Shown piece after piece: positions 1-7,675 of a stretch of DNA of 14,203 nucleotides (its first letter is position 1; each line of letters opens with the position of its first letter). The DNA is from an uncultured Roseburia sp. (GTDB lineage: Bacteria; Bacillota; Clostridia; Lachnospirales; Lachnospiraceae), in NCBI GenBank assembly GCA_900550935.1, contig URUD01000060.1:1-14203 (forward strand). Direction: 5' to 3'. A program made the translations under genes and the position numbers. The notes beneath the pieces are model-generated. The model saw only the letters and a list, made by a program, of their open reading frames with translations, was not told the origin of the DNA and did no database searches.

Positions 1-124
1 TTATGACAGTATCTGAAAAACGATTCGGTTGTGGATAAAACTGCGGAAACTCAAGGACAAAAATCCATTGCTATTTTTCCCAATGAAGCATATACTAACT
101 ATACATAAACTAATTATACAATTA

Positions 125-145
125 CTAATTGCGTGATTAGCAATT
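125..145. promoter_or_regulatory. Overlapping small inverted repeats upstream of the ATPase gene (candidate operator)
   Basis: Two nested inverted repeats lie 24-44 bases before the ATPase start codon. CTAAT at 125-129 pairs with ATTAG at 136-140, and AATTGC at 127-132 pairs with GCAATT at 140-145. The surrounding DNA is very AT-rich and holds no clear -35/-10 pair. The position fits a repressor operator or a small mRNA hairpin. This is seen only as symmetry; nothing links it to a known regulator. Confidence 0.25.
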
Positions 146-168
146 TATATAAATGATTGGAGAACGAT

Positions 169-1566
169 ATGTTTGTTGGAAGGGAAAAGGAACTGCAAAA
201 ACTGAACGAATTATATCAGAGTGATCAATTTGAGTTCGTCGTATTTTATGGCCGCAGACGTGTGGGAAAAACGACTTTGATCCGTGAATTTATGCAGGAG
301 AAAAAAGGCATCTATTACATGGCAGTGGAAGGTGCGAAAAAAGAAAATTTAAGCGGACTGTCAGAGGCATTTGCCACGCAGGAGGAGCAGGCGATCTCCA
401 ACATGATGTTTCGGGATTATGAGGCACTGTTAGGACATATTGATGACCTTGCCAGACGGGACAAGCGTGTTGTGGTTGCGATAGATGAGTACCCATATCT
501 GGCAGCTTCTTATCCCGCAATTTCATCTATGATACAAAAGCATATTGATGAGTGCTGGAAAGACAGTAAACTTTTCCTGATATTATGCGGTTCGTCGATG
601 AGTTTTATGGAAGAGCAGGTGCTTGGGTATAAAAGTCCGTTATATGGACGTCGTACGGCGCAGTTTAAGATCCGGCCATTTCATTTTTGGGAAGCAAAAC
701 AGATGCTAAAAGGTTTTACTCATGAGGAACAGGCGTTGCTTTATGGCGTTACAGGCGGCATACCGGAGTATTTGTATCGTATTAATTCAGAAAAAAGTGT
801 AGATGAAAATATAGAGCAGCTGTTTTTTGAGGAAAGTGGCAGATTGTTTGAAGAGCCGGTCAATCTGATGAAACAGGAATTAAAAGATCCCATGACGTAT
901 CATTCCATTATTGCAGCTATTGCTTCCGGCGCAAGCAGAATGAATGAAATTGCAACAAAAACAGGGATTGAGACAAGTGGATGCAGTAATCAGATATCAT
1001 CTTTGATCGCATTAGGAATCGTAAAAAAAGAGGTGCCGATTACAGAGCCGGTTAATAGCCGGAAAACATTGTACTGTCTCGCTGACAGTATGTATCTGTT
1101 CTGGTATCGGTTTGTCAGACCGAACACCAGCAGTATTATGCGTGGAGTTGGAAAGCAGGTATATGAGACGAGAGTACGCCCGCAGCTGAATGATTTTATG
1201 GGGACTGTTTTTGAAACAATATGCCAGCAATATCTGTTTTTGCCGAATGTTTATGAAAAACTGCCATTTATGGTTGGAGAATGTGGTCGCTGGTGGGGGA
1301 CGAACAAGAAGGAAAAGAGACAGGAAGAAATCGATATTATGGCAGTTGCCGACGAAAAAGCTCTGTTTGCAGAATGTAAATGGAGAAATGAAAAGGTTGA
1401 TACAAGTGTGATCGATACCCTGATCTCCCGGGGAGAACTGTTTTCTTATCATGAAAAATATTATTATATTTTTTCAAAATCAGGATTTCAGAAATCTGCG
1501 ATAGAGTATGCAGCAAAAAAGGAAAACATAAAACTGCTTTCCTTTGAAGATCTGCAAACGCCCTAA
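169..1566 (+). CDS. ATP-binding protein, archaeal-type AAA ATPase with C-terminal DUF234 nuclease-like domain
   Basis: Predicted 465-residue P-loop ATPase of the ATPase_2/DUF234 family, which is scattered through archaea, Clostridia and Bacteroidetes; its cellular role is not established. Residues 1-230 hold the ATPase core: Walker A GRRRVGKTT at 28-36, Walker B VVVAIDEY at 101-108 with D106/E107, a sensor-like CGSS at 140-143 and a GRR arginine-finger candidate at 160-162. A winged-helix-like middle section follows at about 240-310. The C-terminus (340-465) carries D389 and E402-C-K404, a D...ExK arrangement typical of the PD-(D/E)xK nuclease fold. The ATG at 169 is preferred over the in-frame TTG at 157 because the ribosome binding site GGAG (159-162) overlaps that TTG and is well spaced from 169. 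It is monocistronic here and overlaps the converging glycosyltransferase by 4 bp. The family call is firm; any substrate would be a guess. Confidence 0.85.
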   Translation: MFVGREKELQKLNELYQSDQFEFVVFYGRRRVGKTTLIREFMQEKKGIYYMAVEGAKKENLSGLSEAFATQEEQAISNMMFRDYEALLGHIDDLARRDKRVVVAIDEYPYLAASYPAISSMIQKHIDECWKDSKLFLILCGSSMSFMEEQVLGYKSPLYGRRTAQFKIRPFHFWEAKQMLKGFTHEEQALLYGVTGGIPEYLYRINSEKSVDENIEQLFFEESGRLFEEPVNLMKQELKDPMTYHSIIAAIASGASRMNEIATKTGIETSGCSNQISSLIALGIVKKEVPITEPVNSRKTLYCLADSMYLFWYRFVRPNTSSIMRGVGKQVYETRVRPQLNDFMGTVFETICQQYLFLPNVYEKLPFMVGECGRWWGTNKKEKRQEEIDIMAVADEKALFAECKWRNEKVDTSVIDTLISRGELFSYHEKYYYIFSKSGFQKSAIEYAAKKENIKLLSFEDLQTP

Positions 1567-2576
1567 AGCTCCCCCATATACCGCTCCAGCCACTCTTCCG
1601 TTACCCCTTTTGCAATCTGATGATACAATTTCATCTGCATGGGGATCAGCTTCTGATACGGAGAAGTCTCATAATCGGTTACCTCAGCGATAACCGTTTT
1701 TTCTAATTCCTGGTAAAAGGAAAAAGAAACCGTAAAACCACGCAGCTTTGCAAAATACAGCGTCTCATACAGATAGGTGTGCAGGAAATACAGTTTGATC
1801 TCCTCATAGTATTCTGCAAAGAAAGGTGTCTGCTTCATGAAGTTCCATACGGCAAGCTGCACCGTTGCGTGCATCCGCAGGGTTTCTTCCTGCTTCATAT
1901 CGTTTCGCATCGTTCCGGCATCGTTCTGCCTGTAATAATAGAAAATGTCATTTGTGATGACAATCTTTTTTGCGTAAAACAGCAGAGGATAGACAAAAAG
2001 AGGCTCTTCGTAGATGACATGTTCTGCATAGGCAACATTTGCTTCTTTTAATAAAGCATGGCGATAGAGTTTGTTCCAGCATCCGTAGGTGACTTTTTCA
2101 GCCATCAGAAGCCGGGCGCGTTCCTCATGCGAGTGGATCTCAATGATCTCTGGTGTGATCGTTCTGCCGGAAGGAACCGCACCGAGCCGGTCTGTATAAA
2201 ATTCATATTCAAACTGTACCAGGTCTGCATTTTCATTTTTCGCATAGCGATAGGCTTCTTCCAGAAAATTCTCAGCGACAAAATCATCTGCATCCACAAA
2301 GGCAATGTATTCTCCGGTTGCATATTGCAGCGCAATGTTTCTGGCACCGCCCTGTCTCATATTTTCTTCCAGCTGTAAGATCAGAATACTTTCCGGAAAT
2401 GCTCTTTCAAATTCCTGCAGCATCTGCCAGGTGGCACCATTGTCTGTAGAGGCATCATCTACAAAAATTAATTCAAGCTGTGCAATGCCGATGGACTGCT
2501 GTACGAGTGACATAAAACATTTGGGCAGCCATTTGGTTGCATTGAAACAAGGGATAATGACACTTACTTTTTTCAT
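1563..2576 (-). CDS. Glycosyltransferase family 2, probably acting with the flagellin locus
   Basis: A 337-residue cytosolic GT-A glycosyltransferase that should transfer a nucleotide-activated sugar to an unknown acceptor. Family hallmarks are in order: VIIPCFN at 6-12, FVDDAST at 38-44 (nucleotide binding), GGARN at 76-80, the metal-binding DADD at 95-98, then WNKLYR at 167-172 and EEP at 190-192, where the catalytic base of this family often lies. No transmembrane segment is evident. On the minus strand it starts 2 bases after the flagellin stop codon, and its ribosome binding site (AGGAGAG, within 2585-2595) lies inside the last flagellin codons, so translation is probably coupled to flagellin. 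Glycosyltransferases directly downstream of fliC modify flagellin in Clostridioides difficile, so a flagellin-modifying role is a reasonable inference. Acting on teichoic acid or exopolysaccharide cannot be excluded. Confidence 0.88.
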   Translation of the reverse strand: MKKVSVIIPCFNATKWLPKCFMSLVQQSIGIAQLELIFVDDASTDNGATWQMLQEFERAFPESILILQLEENMRQGGARNIALQYATGEYIAFVDADDFVAENFLEEAYRYAKNENADLVQFEYEFYTDRLGAVPSGRTITPEIIEIHSHEERARLLMAEKVTYGCWNKLYRHALLKEANVAYAEHVIYEEPLFVYPLLFYAKKIVITNDIFYYYRQNDAGTMRNDMKQEETLRMHATVQLAVWNFMKQTPFFAEYYEEIKLYFLHTYLYETLYFAKLRGFTVSFSFYQELEKTVIAEVTDYETSPYQKLIPMQMKLYHQIAKGVTEEWLERYMGEL

Positions 2577-2578
2577 TC

Positions 2579-4585
2579 TTAAAAACTCTCCTGAAGTAAT
2601 GTTACGATCTGGTTCAGGCGGGAATTGGACTGTGCCATGATGGCCTCGCCTGCCTGTGCCAGTATATTTGTTCTGGAATTGTTCACCATTTCCGCTGCCA
2701 TATCGGTGTCGCGGAGTCTTGATTCGGCGTTTTGGACATTTTCACCTGTATTTTCTACGGTGGAATGTGCGGATTCCAGACGATTCTGATAAGCACCAAA
2801 GAGGGAACGCTGTTCCGATACGATGGCAAGTGCATCGGCAGTAGAAGCGATCGCAGCTTCGGCATCATCATGGGTCAGCGTATTTGTCTGCTTTAAACCA
2901 AGGTTATCAAGCCGCAGAGATTTATATGCGATAGACATATGGTCATATGCAACATCACTGGTCTGGATCTTAATATTGAGCTTGGACTCGTAGATGGGTT
3001 TGTCTAAGGTAATGGTATTGACAAAGGTTCCGTAGTTGGTGGCGCGTCCCAGACCTGTTGCGGAAATGTCAACACCTGTGACATCGTTCAACAGATCTTT
3101 GATGTCGTCTAAGGTTGTGGTTGGCTTTACATCAAGATACATGGTTAAACTTCCGATAGAAGTGTATGTCTGACCGCCAACGGTATATCCCGGAATACTG
3201 CTGATCGGGATAGTGACACCGATGGTACCGCCATTCTGTGTGTTGTTTAGAGCATAATTCAGGGAATCTGGATTGCATAATGCGTCATTTACAGAGGTTG
3301 GTGTACCATTGTTATTCGGAAGCTGGTGATTGCTATAATAGGGTTGATGGTACGTGTTGTAATTCCACCAATACCGGGAGCCGGGATTGGTGGGGTCTGG
3401 CGGGTTGTTTGGTTCGGAGGTTGTACCATGGTAGTAGGTGGAGCTGGATTGTCCGTTGCCGGAAAATGTGCCACTGGTGGTTGCCTGTGCATTTGGATTG
3501 GTCGCGTTTTGCCCCATGGTAAAATCCATTTTCCAGTTGCCGGCATCATTCCAGTTGCTGTTGGAAAATGGGTTTTTAAAATTGTCCGGGTCGGAGACAT
3601 CCGGTTCCATGAAAACTGTATCGGTCTGACCAAAAACAAATTTCCGGTCTGATGCAAGCTGTGCAGGATAGTTGATCTGCGATTCAAAATAGAGGGTAAC
3701 TCCGTTTTTTGTGTAGGAAGACTGGTATGTGCCGCCATTATCTGTAGAAAGTCTGGCATTGGTATTTGCAACCACACCGAAGCCCATTGATGTTCCATTG
3801 ATGGAGTCGATGACATCCTGCCTGGATGCGACATCAGAAATATTGTATTTTAAATGGAAATTGATGCCGGAGTTGGCCAGAGCAGGATAAGCTGCCGTAT
3901 CCAGATATTTTCCAATTTCAAAATCGAGCGACTGTCCGGCCATATCATCTGATGGCCAGGGCATGGTCGTCGTGCTGTAGGTATTCCCGTCAAAGGCGGT
4001 CCAGGAAACCGTAACACCATTTTCATCAGCGGCAATATTATAAGAATGATTGCCTGGCTGCAGCCATTTGTTGGCTTCAGAGATGGAATACTGCTGATTT
4101 GTATTCCGGTAAGGGGAAGTAACGGCAGGAACTTTATCTATACCGATCTGAACTTTGTCATTGCCGTTGGTATCCCAGATCTTTTTTGTATTAAATTCAG
4201 TTGTTTCGAAAACACGGTTGATCTCTGTTTTTAAATCCTGTACTTCGTTATCGATGGCAAGCCGGTCGGCGGCAGTGTTGGTATCATTGGCTGCCTGAAT
4301 ACTAAGTTCATTGAGCCGGTGCATCATGGACTGCACTTCGGCGAGGGCACCATCAGCTACCTGAACGTAGCTTAAGCCATCATCGATATTCTGTGATGCC
4401 TTGTCAAGACCTCGGATCTGTTTGCGCATTTTTTCAGAAATGCTGAGTCCGGCTGCATCGTCAGCAGCACGGTTAATCCGGTAGCCGCTGGAAAGCTTTT
4501 CGGCGGAACGTGATCTGTCTGTGCCTGTGATCTTATATTGTCTTGCCGCATTTTGGGAAAGGACGGTTTCGGTACCCAGGTTCAT
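2579..4585 (-). CDS. Flagellin with a long variable central domain
   Basis: Filament subunit of 668 residues, long for Clostridia, where about 270-500 is usual. The N-terminal D0/D1 region (1 to about 137) contains EKLSSGYRINRAADDAAGLS at 29-48 and the helix ending near EINRVFETTEFN. The C-terminal D1/D0 region (about 575-668) has the LRDTDMA element near 624-630 and ends ILAQAGEAIMAQSNSRLNQI, then VTLLQESF. The stretch aligned with the TLR5-contact helix reads HRLNEL at 89-94, keeping R90 and E93 of Salmonella FliC numbering. The first 28 residues depart from the usual flagellin start. Between about 150 and 565 lies a variable domain with a Ser/Thr/Gly/Asn-rich stretch (368-390) and a Pro/Asn/aromatic-rich segment (391-430) containing RYWWNYNTYHQPYY. 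A lone cysteine sits at 437. The ribosome binding site AAGAAGG is 6-7 bases before the ATG. A gene symbol is withheld because several flagellin paralogues are usual in this group. Confidence 0.95.
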   Translation of the reverse strand: MNLGTETVLSQNAARQYKITGTDRSRSAEKLSSGYRINRAADDAAGLSISEKMRKQIRGLDKASQNIDDGLSYVQVADGALAEVQSMMHRLNELSIQAANDTNTAADRLAIDNEVQDLKTEINRVFETTEFNTKKIWDTNGNDKVQIGIDKVPAVTSPYRNTNQQYSISEANKWLQPGNHSYNIAADENGVTVSWTAFDGNTYSTTTMPWPSDDMAGQSLDFEIGKYLDTAAYPALANSGINFHLKYNISDVASRQDVIDSINGTSMGFGVVANTNARLSTDNGGTYQSSYTKNGVTLYFESQINYPAQLASDRKFVFGQTDTVFMEPDVSDPDNFKNPFSNSNWNDAGNWKMDFTMGQNATNPNAQATTSGTFSGNGQSSSTYYHGTTSEPNNPPDPTNPGSRYWWNYNTYHQPYYSNHQLPNNNGTPTSVNDALCNPDSLNYALNNTQNGGTIGVTIPISSIPGYTVGGQTYTSIGSLTMYLDVKPTTTLDDIKDLLNDVTGVDISATGLGRATNYGTFVNTITLDKPIYESKLNIKIQTSDVAYDHMSIAYKSLRLDNLGLKQTNTLTHDDAEAAIASTADALAIVSEQRSLFGAYQNRLESAHSTVENTGENVQNAESRLRDTDMAAEMVNNSRTNILAQAGEAIMAQSNSRLNQIVTLLQESF

Positions 4586-4630
4586 ACTGTGCCTTCTTTC
4601 TGCTGATCTTTTATCTTATCGTAAAAACAT

Positions 4631-4660
4631 ATTATAATATATATCGGTACAAAGAGCAAA
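4631..4660 (-). promoter_or_regulatory. Flagellin promoter candidate (sigma-A-like or sigma-D-like)
   Basis: Read on the minus strand, a perfect TATAAT lies at 4636-4631 with TTGCTC 17 bases upstream. A second possibility is CCGATAT at 4647-4641, an exact match to the -10 of the Bacillus flagellar sigma-D consensus, but no TAAA sits at the expected distance. Either would give a 5' UTR of about 40-55 nt. The sequence does not decide which sigma factor acts here. Confidence 0.4.
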
Positions 4661-4729
4661 AAAATGAGGAGGCACACCGCACCGATTTATGTTACAATAA
4701 AACGATTGAAACGGTCAGGAGGTATTTCC

Positions 4730-5938
4730 ATGAAGAAAACCATCATCTATTTTACCGGCGTATACGATACGCTTGATTTATTTACAGATGAATTGCGGAT
4801 GGCATTTGAGGAGATGGGGTATCAGTCGTTTGTCTATGATGCCATGATGCAGGAGGTGAGTAAGGAGGCATTGCTCGCACTTTTGTTTGGAGAACAGGAA
4901 ATACCAGTGGAAAATATTGACCTGTCAAAGCGATTTTCCGTGGTAACTTTTAACAATTTGGGATATAATTTAGCGCTTTTAGATGGAACAAACATCTGGG
5001 AGAAGTGCAATATCCCATATTTAAATATTTTAATGGACCATCCGTTTCATTATGAGAAACCGCTGCGCAATGCACCGGATACTTCGATCGTGCTTGGTAC
5101 AGACCGCAATCATGTGGCATATATCAGACGTTTTTTTCGGAATATCCGTCAGGCAGATTTTCTGCCACATGCCGGTGTGGAGCTTCACTGTAAGCATAAA
5201 CCGCTCGCAGAGCGCGGGATTGACGTGCTGTATGCGGGTGCACTGCCAATCTATACGGTGGCAAGGATGATCCCGGATTTTACCTCTATCCCGGAAGTGG
5301 ACGGGGAAGAACTTGCAAAAAATGTATTGGATGAGCTGGTGCGTCATCCGGAGAAGACGACGGAATGTGCGGTTGAGGAGTATATAAAGAGCGTAAGAAA
5401 TGATATTGCAGAGGAACGGATCCATGAGATCGTGGTAAAAATGCGGTTTTTGGATTCCTATGCAACTTCCTTTTTCCGGGAGCAGACCGTGCGGATGCTG
5501 GTAGAAAGCGGTATCACGGTAACAGCATATGGCACAGGCTGGGATCAGTGCGAATGGAGTGACAATCCACATCTGAAATATGGCGGAAAGGTGCTGGCAC
5601 CGCAGATCCTGCCACTGATGAATGACAGCAAGATCGTGCTCAACACGATGACGTGGTTTAAAGCAGGGGCACATGACCGCATTTTTAACGGCATGCTTGC
5701 AGAAAGTGCGGTGGTTACCGATGATTCCACCTATTTGCGGAGAACATTTACCGATGGAAAAGAACTGGCAATGTTTTCTCTGAAAGAGATACAGAGCCTG
5801 CCGGATCGGGTGTTTGCGCTGTTCGGGGATCTTGCATCCACACAGCAGATGGCAGATTGTGGATATCTTGCCGCGAGAGCCGACCACACGTGGAAAAATC
5901 GCGCAGAATACCTGTTAGAATGTCATTATATTGATTGA
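4730..5938 (+). CDS. CgeB-like (DUF3880-type) glycosyltransferase
   Basis: Predicted 402-residue GT-B-fold glycosyltransferase resembling the CgeB/DUF3880 plus Glyco_trans_1_2 architecture. The N-terminal half (1-160) includes LNILMDHPFHYEKPL at 98-112 and HAGVELH at 147-153, a pattern common in this group. The C-terminal Rossmann half holds TAYGTGW at 265-271, LNTMTWFKAGAHDRIFNGML at 304-323 and AVVTDDS at 327-333, the likely donor-sugar pocket. The ATG at 4730 is chosen over the in-frame ATG at 4664 because a consensus AGGAGG (4717-4722) lies 7 bases before it; the 22 extra residues would be basic and unlike the family. It diverges from the flagellin and precedes the FliD-like gene on the same strand, which suggests filament glycosylation by context. 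No signal peptide or membrane segment is seen. Donor and acceptor are unknown. Confidence 0.8.
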   Translation: MKKTIIYFTGVYDTLDLFTDELRMAFEEMGYQSFVYDAMMQEVSKEALLALLFGEQEIPVENIDLSKRFSVVTFNNLGYNLALLDGTNIWEKCNIPYLNILMDHPFHYEKPLRNAPDTSIVLGTDRNHVAYIRRFFRNIRQADFLPHAGVELHCKHKPLAERGIDVLYAGALPIYTVARMIPDFTSIPEVDGEELAKNVLDELVRHPEKTTECAVEEYIKSVRNDIAEERIHEIVVKMRFLDSYATSFFREQTVRMLVESGITVTAYGTGWDQCEWSDNPHLKYGGKVLAPQILPLMNDSKIVLNTMTWFKAGAHDRIFNGMLAESAVVTDDSTYLRRTFTDGKELAMFSLKEIQSLPDRVFALFGDLASTQQMADCGYLAARADHTWKNRAEYLLECHYID

Positions 5939-5964
5939 AAAAGTGGAAAACCGTTATTTTCTGG

Positions 5965-5984
5965 AAATATTCTATAATATTTTT
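5965..5984 (+). promoter_or_regulatory. A/T-only hairpin with a TATAAT box between glycosyltransferase and fliD-like gene
   Basis: AAATATT (5965-5971) pairs with AATATTT (5976-5982) around a 4-base loop and is followed by more T, which could act as a weak terminator for the upstream gene. The same sequence contains TATAAT at 5973-5978, usable as a -10 for the fliD-like gene, although no good -35 lies 16-18 bases upstream. TAAA at 6001-6004 with CAGATAA at 6023-6029 resembles a flagellar sigma-D promoter with a spacer 2-3 bases too long. None of these is convincing alone. Confidence 0.25.
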
Positions 5985-6099
5985 ACAACTTCGGTCGAAA
6001 TAAAGAGAAAGAGTTTTTATATCAGATAATTTATGCAGCAATAGTTGCCCCACATATACAAGGTTGTATTTGTTTTCATGGAAGAAAGGAGGGGGAATC

Positions 6100-7392
6100 A
6101 TGGCAGCGATAGATAGCGCATACAACTATTATCTAAGCACATATGGCAGTCTGGCATCGTCACGTTACGACACACATAAAAAGAGCCAGCTTCGAGCCGT
6201 CTACAACAGTATTGTCAAAACGAATAAAGATGCCCCTCTCTATAAGATCAGGGATGATGGGGAAGTTAAAAAGTTTGCAATCGATATCAAAGAGCATACA
6301 CGCTCAATCCAGAATGTAATTGCGTCTCTTTCTGATGAGGGAGATGCAGGCAGTGCATTTCACAGAAAAATTGCCCAGTCAACCGATGAGAACAGTGTCA
6401 GTGCAGAGTACATTGGCGAGGATCAGGATGTAGATGATACCTTACATTTTGATGTCAAGGTCATGCACCTTGCAACACCACAGGTCAATGAGGGAAATTA
6501 CCTTGATGGGGATCGCAGGGATTTCAGGCCGGGCGTTTACAGTTTTGACCTGAATACAGAGTTAAGTTCGTATGAATTTCAGTTTACAGTTGGGGAGAAG
6601 AGCAGTAACAGAGATGTGCAGGAAAAGGTGGTCCGGCTGATCAATTCTTCAGGGATTGGATTAAAGGCATCTTTGGCACAGAACGAACAGGGGAAGACGG
6701 CAGTACACATCGAATCTAAGCAGACAGGTGTTGGGGAAGATCAGCAGTATCTTTTTGAAATTTTACCTTCACCGGATTCTGCATCCATAAAAGCGATGAA
6801 AACGCTTGGCATCGATCAGGTGACAGAAAAGCCGCAGAATTCCGCGTTTCTGTTAAATGGAAAGGAACATTCCTCTTTTTCCAATACGTTTACGGTAAAT
6901 AATGATTTTGAACTGACCTTGAAAAAGCCCAGTGCGCACAATCAGGCTGCAACGATTGGTTTCAAAACAAACGTTGATGCGGTTGCCGACAATGTGCAGT
7001 CACTGGTCAATGTCTACAACAATATGATACAGCTGGGTCACAGCTATTCCAGTGAGCAGGAATCAGATAAACTGCTCCGTGATATGAAAAATATAACCAG
7101 GCCGTACCGCAATGAATTGGAAGCAATCGGACTTTCGGTAGAGTCAGACGGCAAGATCGACATAGACCGCAGTCTTTTGACTGATGCGGTGACCGCAGCG
7201 GATTCCTCCGACTGCTTTTCTGTATTAAATGAGTTTAAGGATGACTTAAACCAGACCGCGCAGAAAGCATCCATTGATCCGATGAACTATGTCAGCAAGA
7301 TTTTGGTGGCATATAAGAATCCGGTACACAACTTTGCAACACCATACATCACATCCATCTACTCCGGGATGATGCTGGATCGCACGTGCTAA
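6100..7392 (+). CDS. FliD-like flagellar filament cap / hook-associated protein 2 homologue
   Basis: A 430-residue protein with FliD features. FDVKVMHLATPQ at 117-128 resembles the FliD N-terminal beta domain. Residues 158-210 resemble a flagellin hook IN motif (FQFTVGEKSSNRDVQEKVVR). FLLNGKEHSSFSNTFTV at 250-266 and TNVDAVADNVQSLVNVYNNM at 290-309 match the FliD C-terminal pattern. FliD forms the cap at the filament tip under which flagellin subunits fold. The first 110 residues, starting MAAIDSAYNYYLSTYGS, lack the usual FliD opening helix and seem lineage-specific, and the C-terminal coiled coil looks short. A strong ribosome binding site (AGGAGGGGG, 6087-6095) sets the ATG at 6100 rather than the in-frame upstream TTG/ATG-like starts. 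It lies between two CgeB-like glycosyltransferases and near the flagellin. It may be a specialised cap for that flagellin rather than the main FliD. Confidence 0.72.
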   Translation: MAAIDSAYNYYLSTYGSLASSRYDTHKKSQLRAVYNSIVKTNKDAPLYKIRDDGEVKKFAIDIKEHTRSIQNVIASLSDEGDAGSAFHRKIAQSTDENSVSAEYIGEDQDVDDTLHFDVKVMHLATPQVNEGNYLDGDRRDFRPGVYSFDLNTELSSYEFQFTVGEKSSNRDVQEKVVRLINSSGIGLKASLAQNEQGKTAVHIESKQTGVGEDQQYLFEILPSPDSASIKAMKTLGIDQVTEKPQNSAFLLNGKEHSSFSNTFTVNNDFELTLKKPSAHNQAATIGFKTNVDAVADNVQSLVNVYNNMIQLGHSYSSEQESDKLLRDMKNITRPYRNELEAIGLSVESDGKIDIDRSLLTDAVTAADSSDCFSVLNEFKDDLNQTAQKASIDPMNYVSKILVAYKNPVHNFATPYITSIYSGMMLDRTC

Positions 7393-7649
7393 AAAGTGCT
7401 GCGCATGGGTTTTACTATAACTTTGGTTATGGCACTTTCCTGTGAAACAAATCGCATTATAATTTCGAAAAAATCCAAGAATTTTAGAAACCGCTTCTGA
7501 AAGAAGAGGGCATGTCTCTTTTCCGAAAGAACAGCTTACGCCCAAATGTCTGTCGGCAGCATACAACAAGTGAGAACTTTCTGGCTGCACTTACATGGTC
7601 GCTCACACAGACGATAGAAAGCCTGGCTCCGAAACTCAAAAACTCCTGC
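7391..7649 (+). repeat. Left arm of long inverted repeat; 3' UTR of the fliD-like gene
   Basis: Starting at the fliD-like stop codon, this stretch aligns by eye with the reverse complement of 7663-7930 over its whole length at roughly two thirds identity, with small indels. Perfect blocks include CTGCGCA near 7400-7406, CACTTTCCTGTGAAA at 7433-7447, AACCGCTTCTGAAA at 7489-7502, AGCATACAAC near 7558-7567 and a 26-base block at 7584-7609. A 6-bp stem, CTTTCT (7577-7582) with AGAAAG (7616-7621), would place that 26-base block in a hairpin loop. There is no credible coding sequence. No element family is recognised. Confidence 0.85.
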
Positions 7650-7675
7650 TATTGAAAAAATGGCAGGAGTTTTTT
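7638..7675. terminator. Bidirectional intrinsic terminator at the centre of the inverted repeat
   Basis: AAAACTCCTGC (7639-7649) pairs with GCAGGAGTTTT (7663-7673) around a 13-base loop. An A-run precedes the stem and a T-run follows it, so it should terminate transcription from both strands: the fliD-like gene from the left and the second CgeB-like glycosyltransferase from the right. It is the only strong terminator between these convergent genes, which places each 3' end about 260-280 nt past its stop codon. Confidence 0.85.

Noticed and set aside
7..108. A short open frame directly after an in-frame TGA at 4-6, ending in TAA, with protein-like composition.
   Set aside because: There is no start codon with a ribosome binding site, it is only about 33 codons, and the upstream sequence is outside the window. 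It could be a broken gene end, but nothing supports this.
3289..3834. A 181-codon frame on the same strand as flagellin within its variable domain.
   Set aside because: It is an out-of-frame shadow of the flagellin gene, rich in Pro/Thr/Met from frame shift, with no ribosome binding site.
4664..4729. An upstream in-frame ATG that would add 22 residues to the first CgeB-like protein.
   Set aside because: The AGGAGG at 4717-4722 lies inside that extension and directs the start at 4730; the added residues are basic and unlike the family.
5030..5887. A 285-codon minus-strand frame opposite the first CgeB-like gene.
   Set aside because: It has high Cys/His content typical of antisense shadows, while the plus-strand frame has a consensus ribosome binding site and family motifs.
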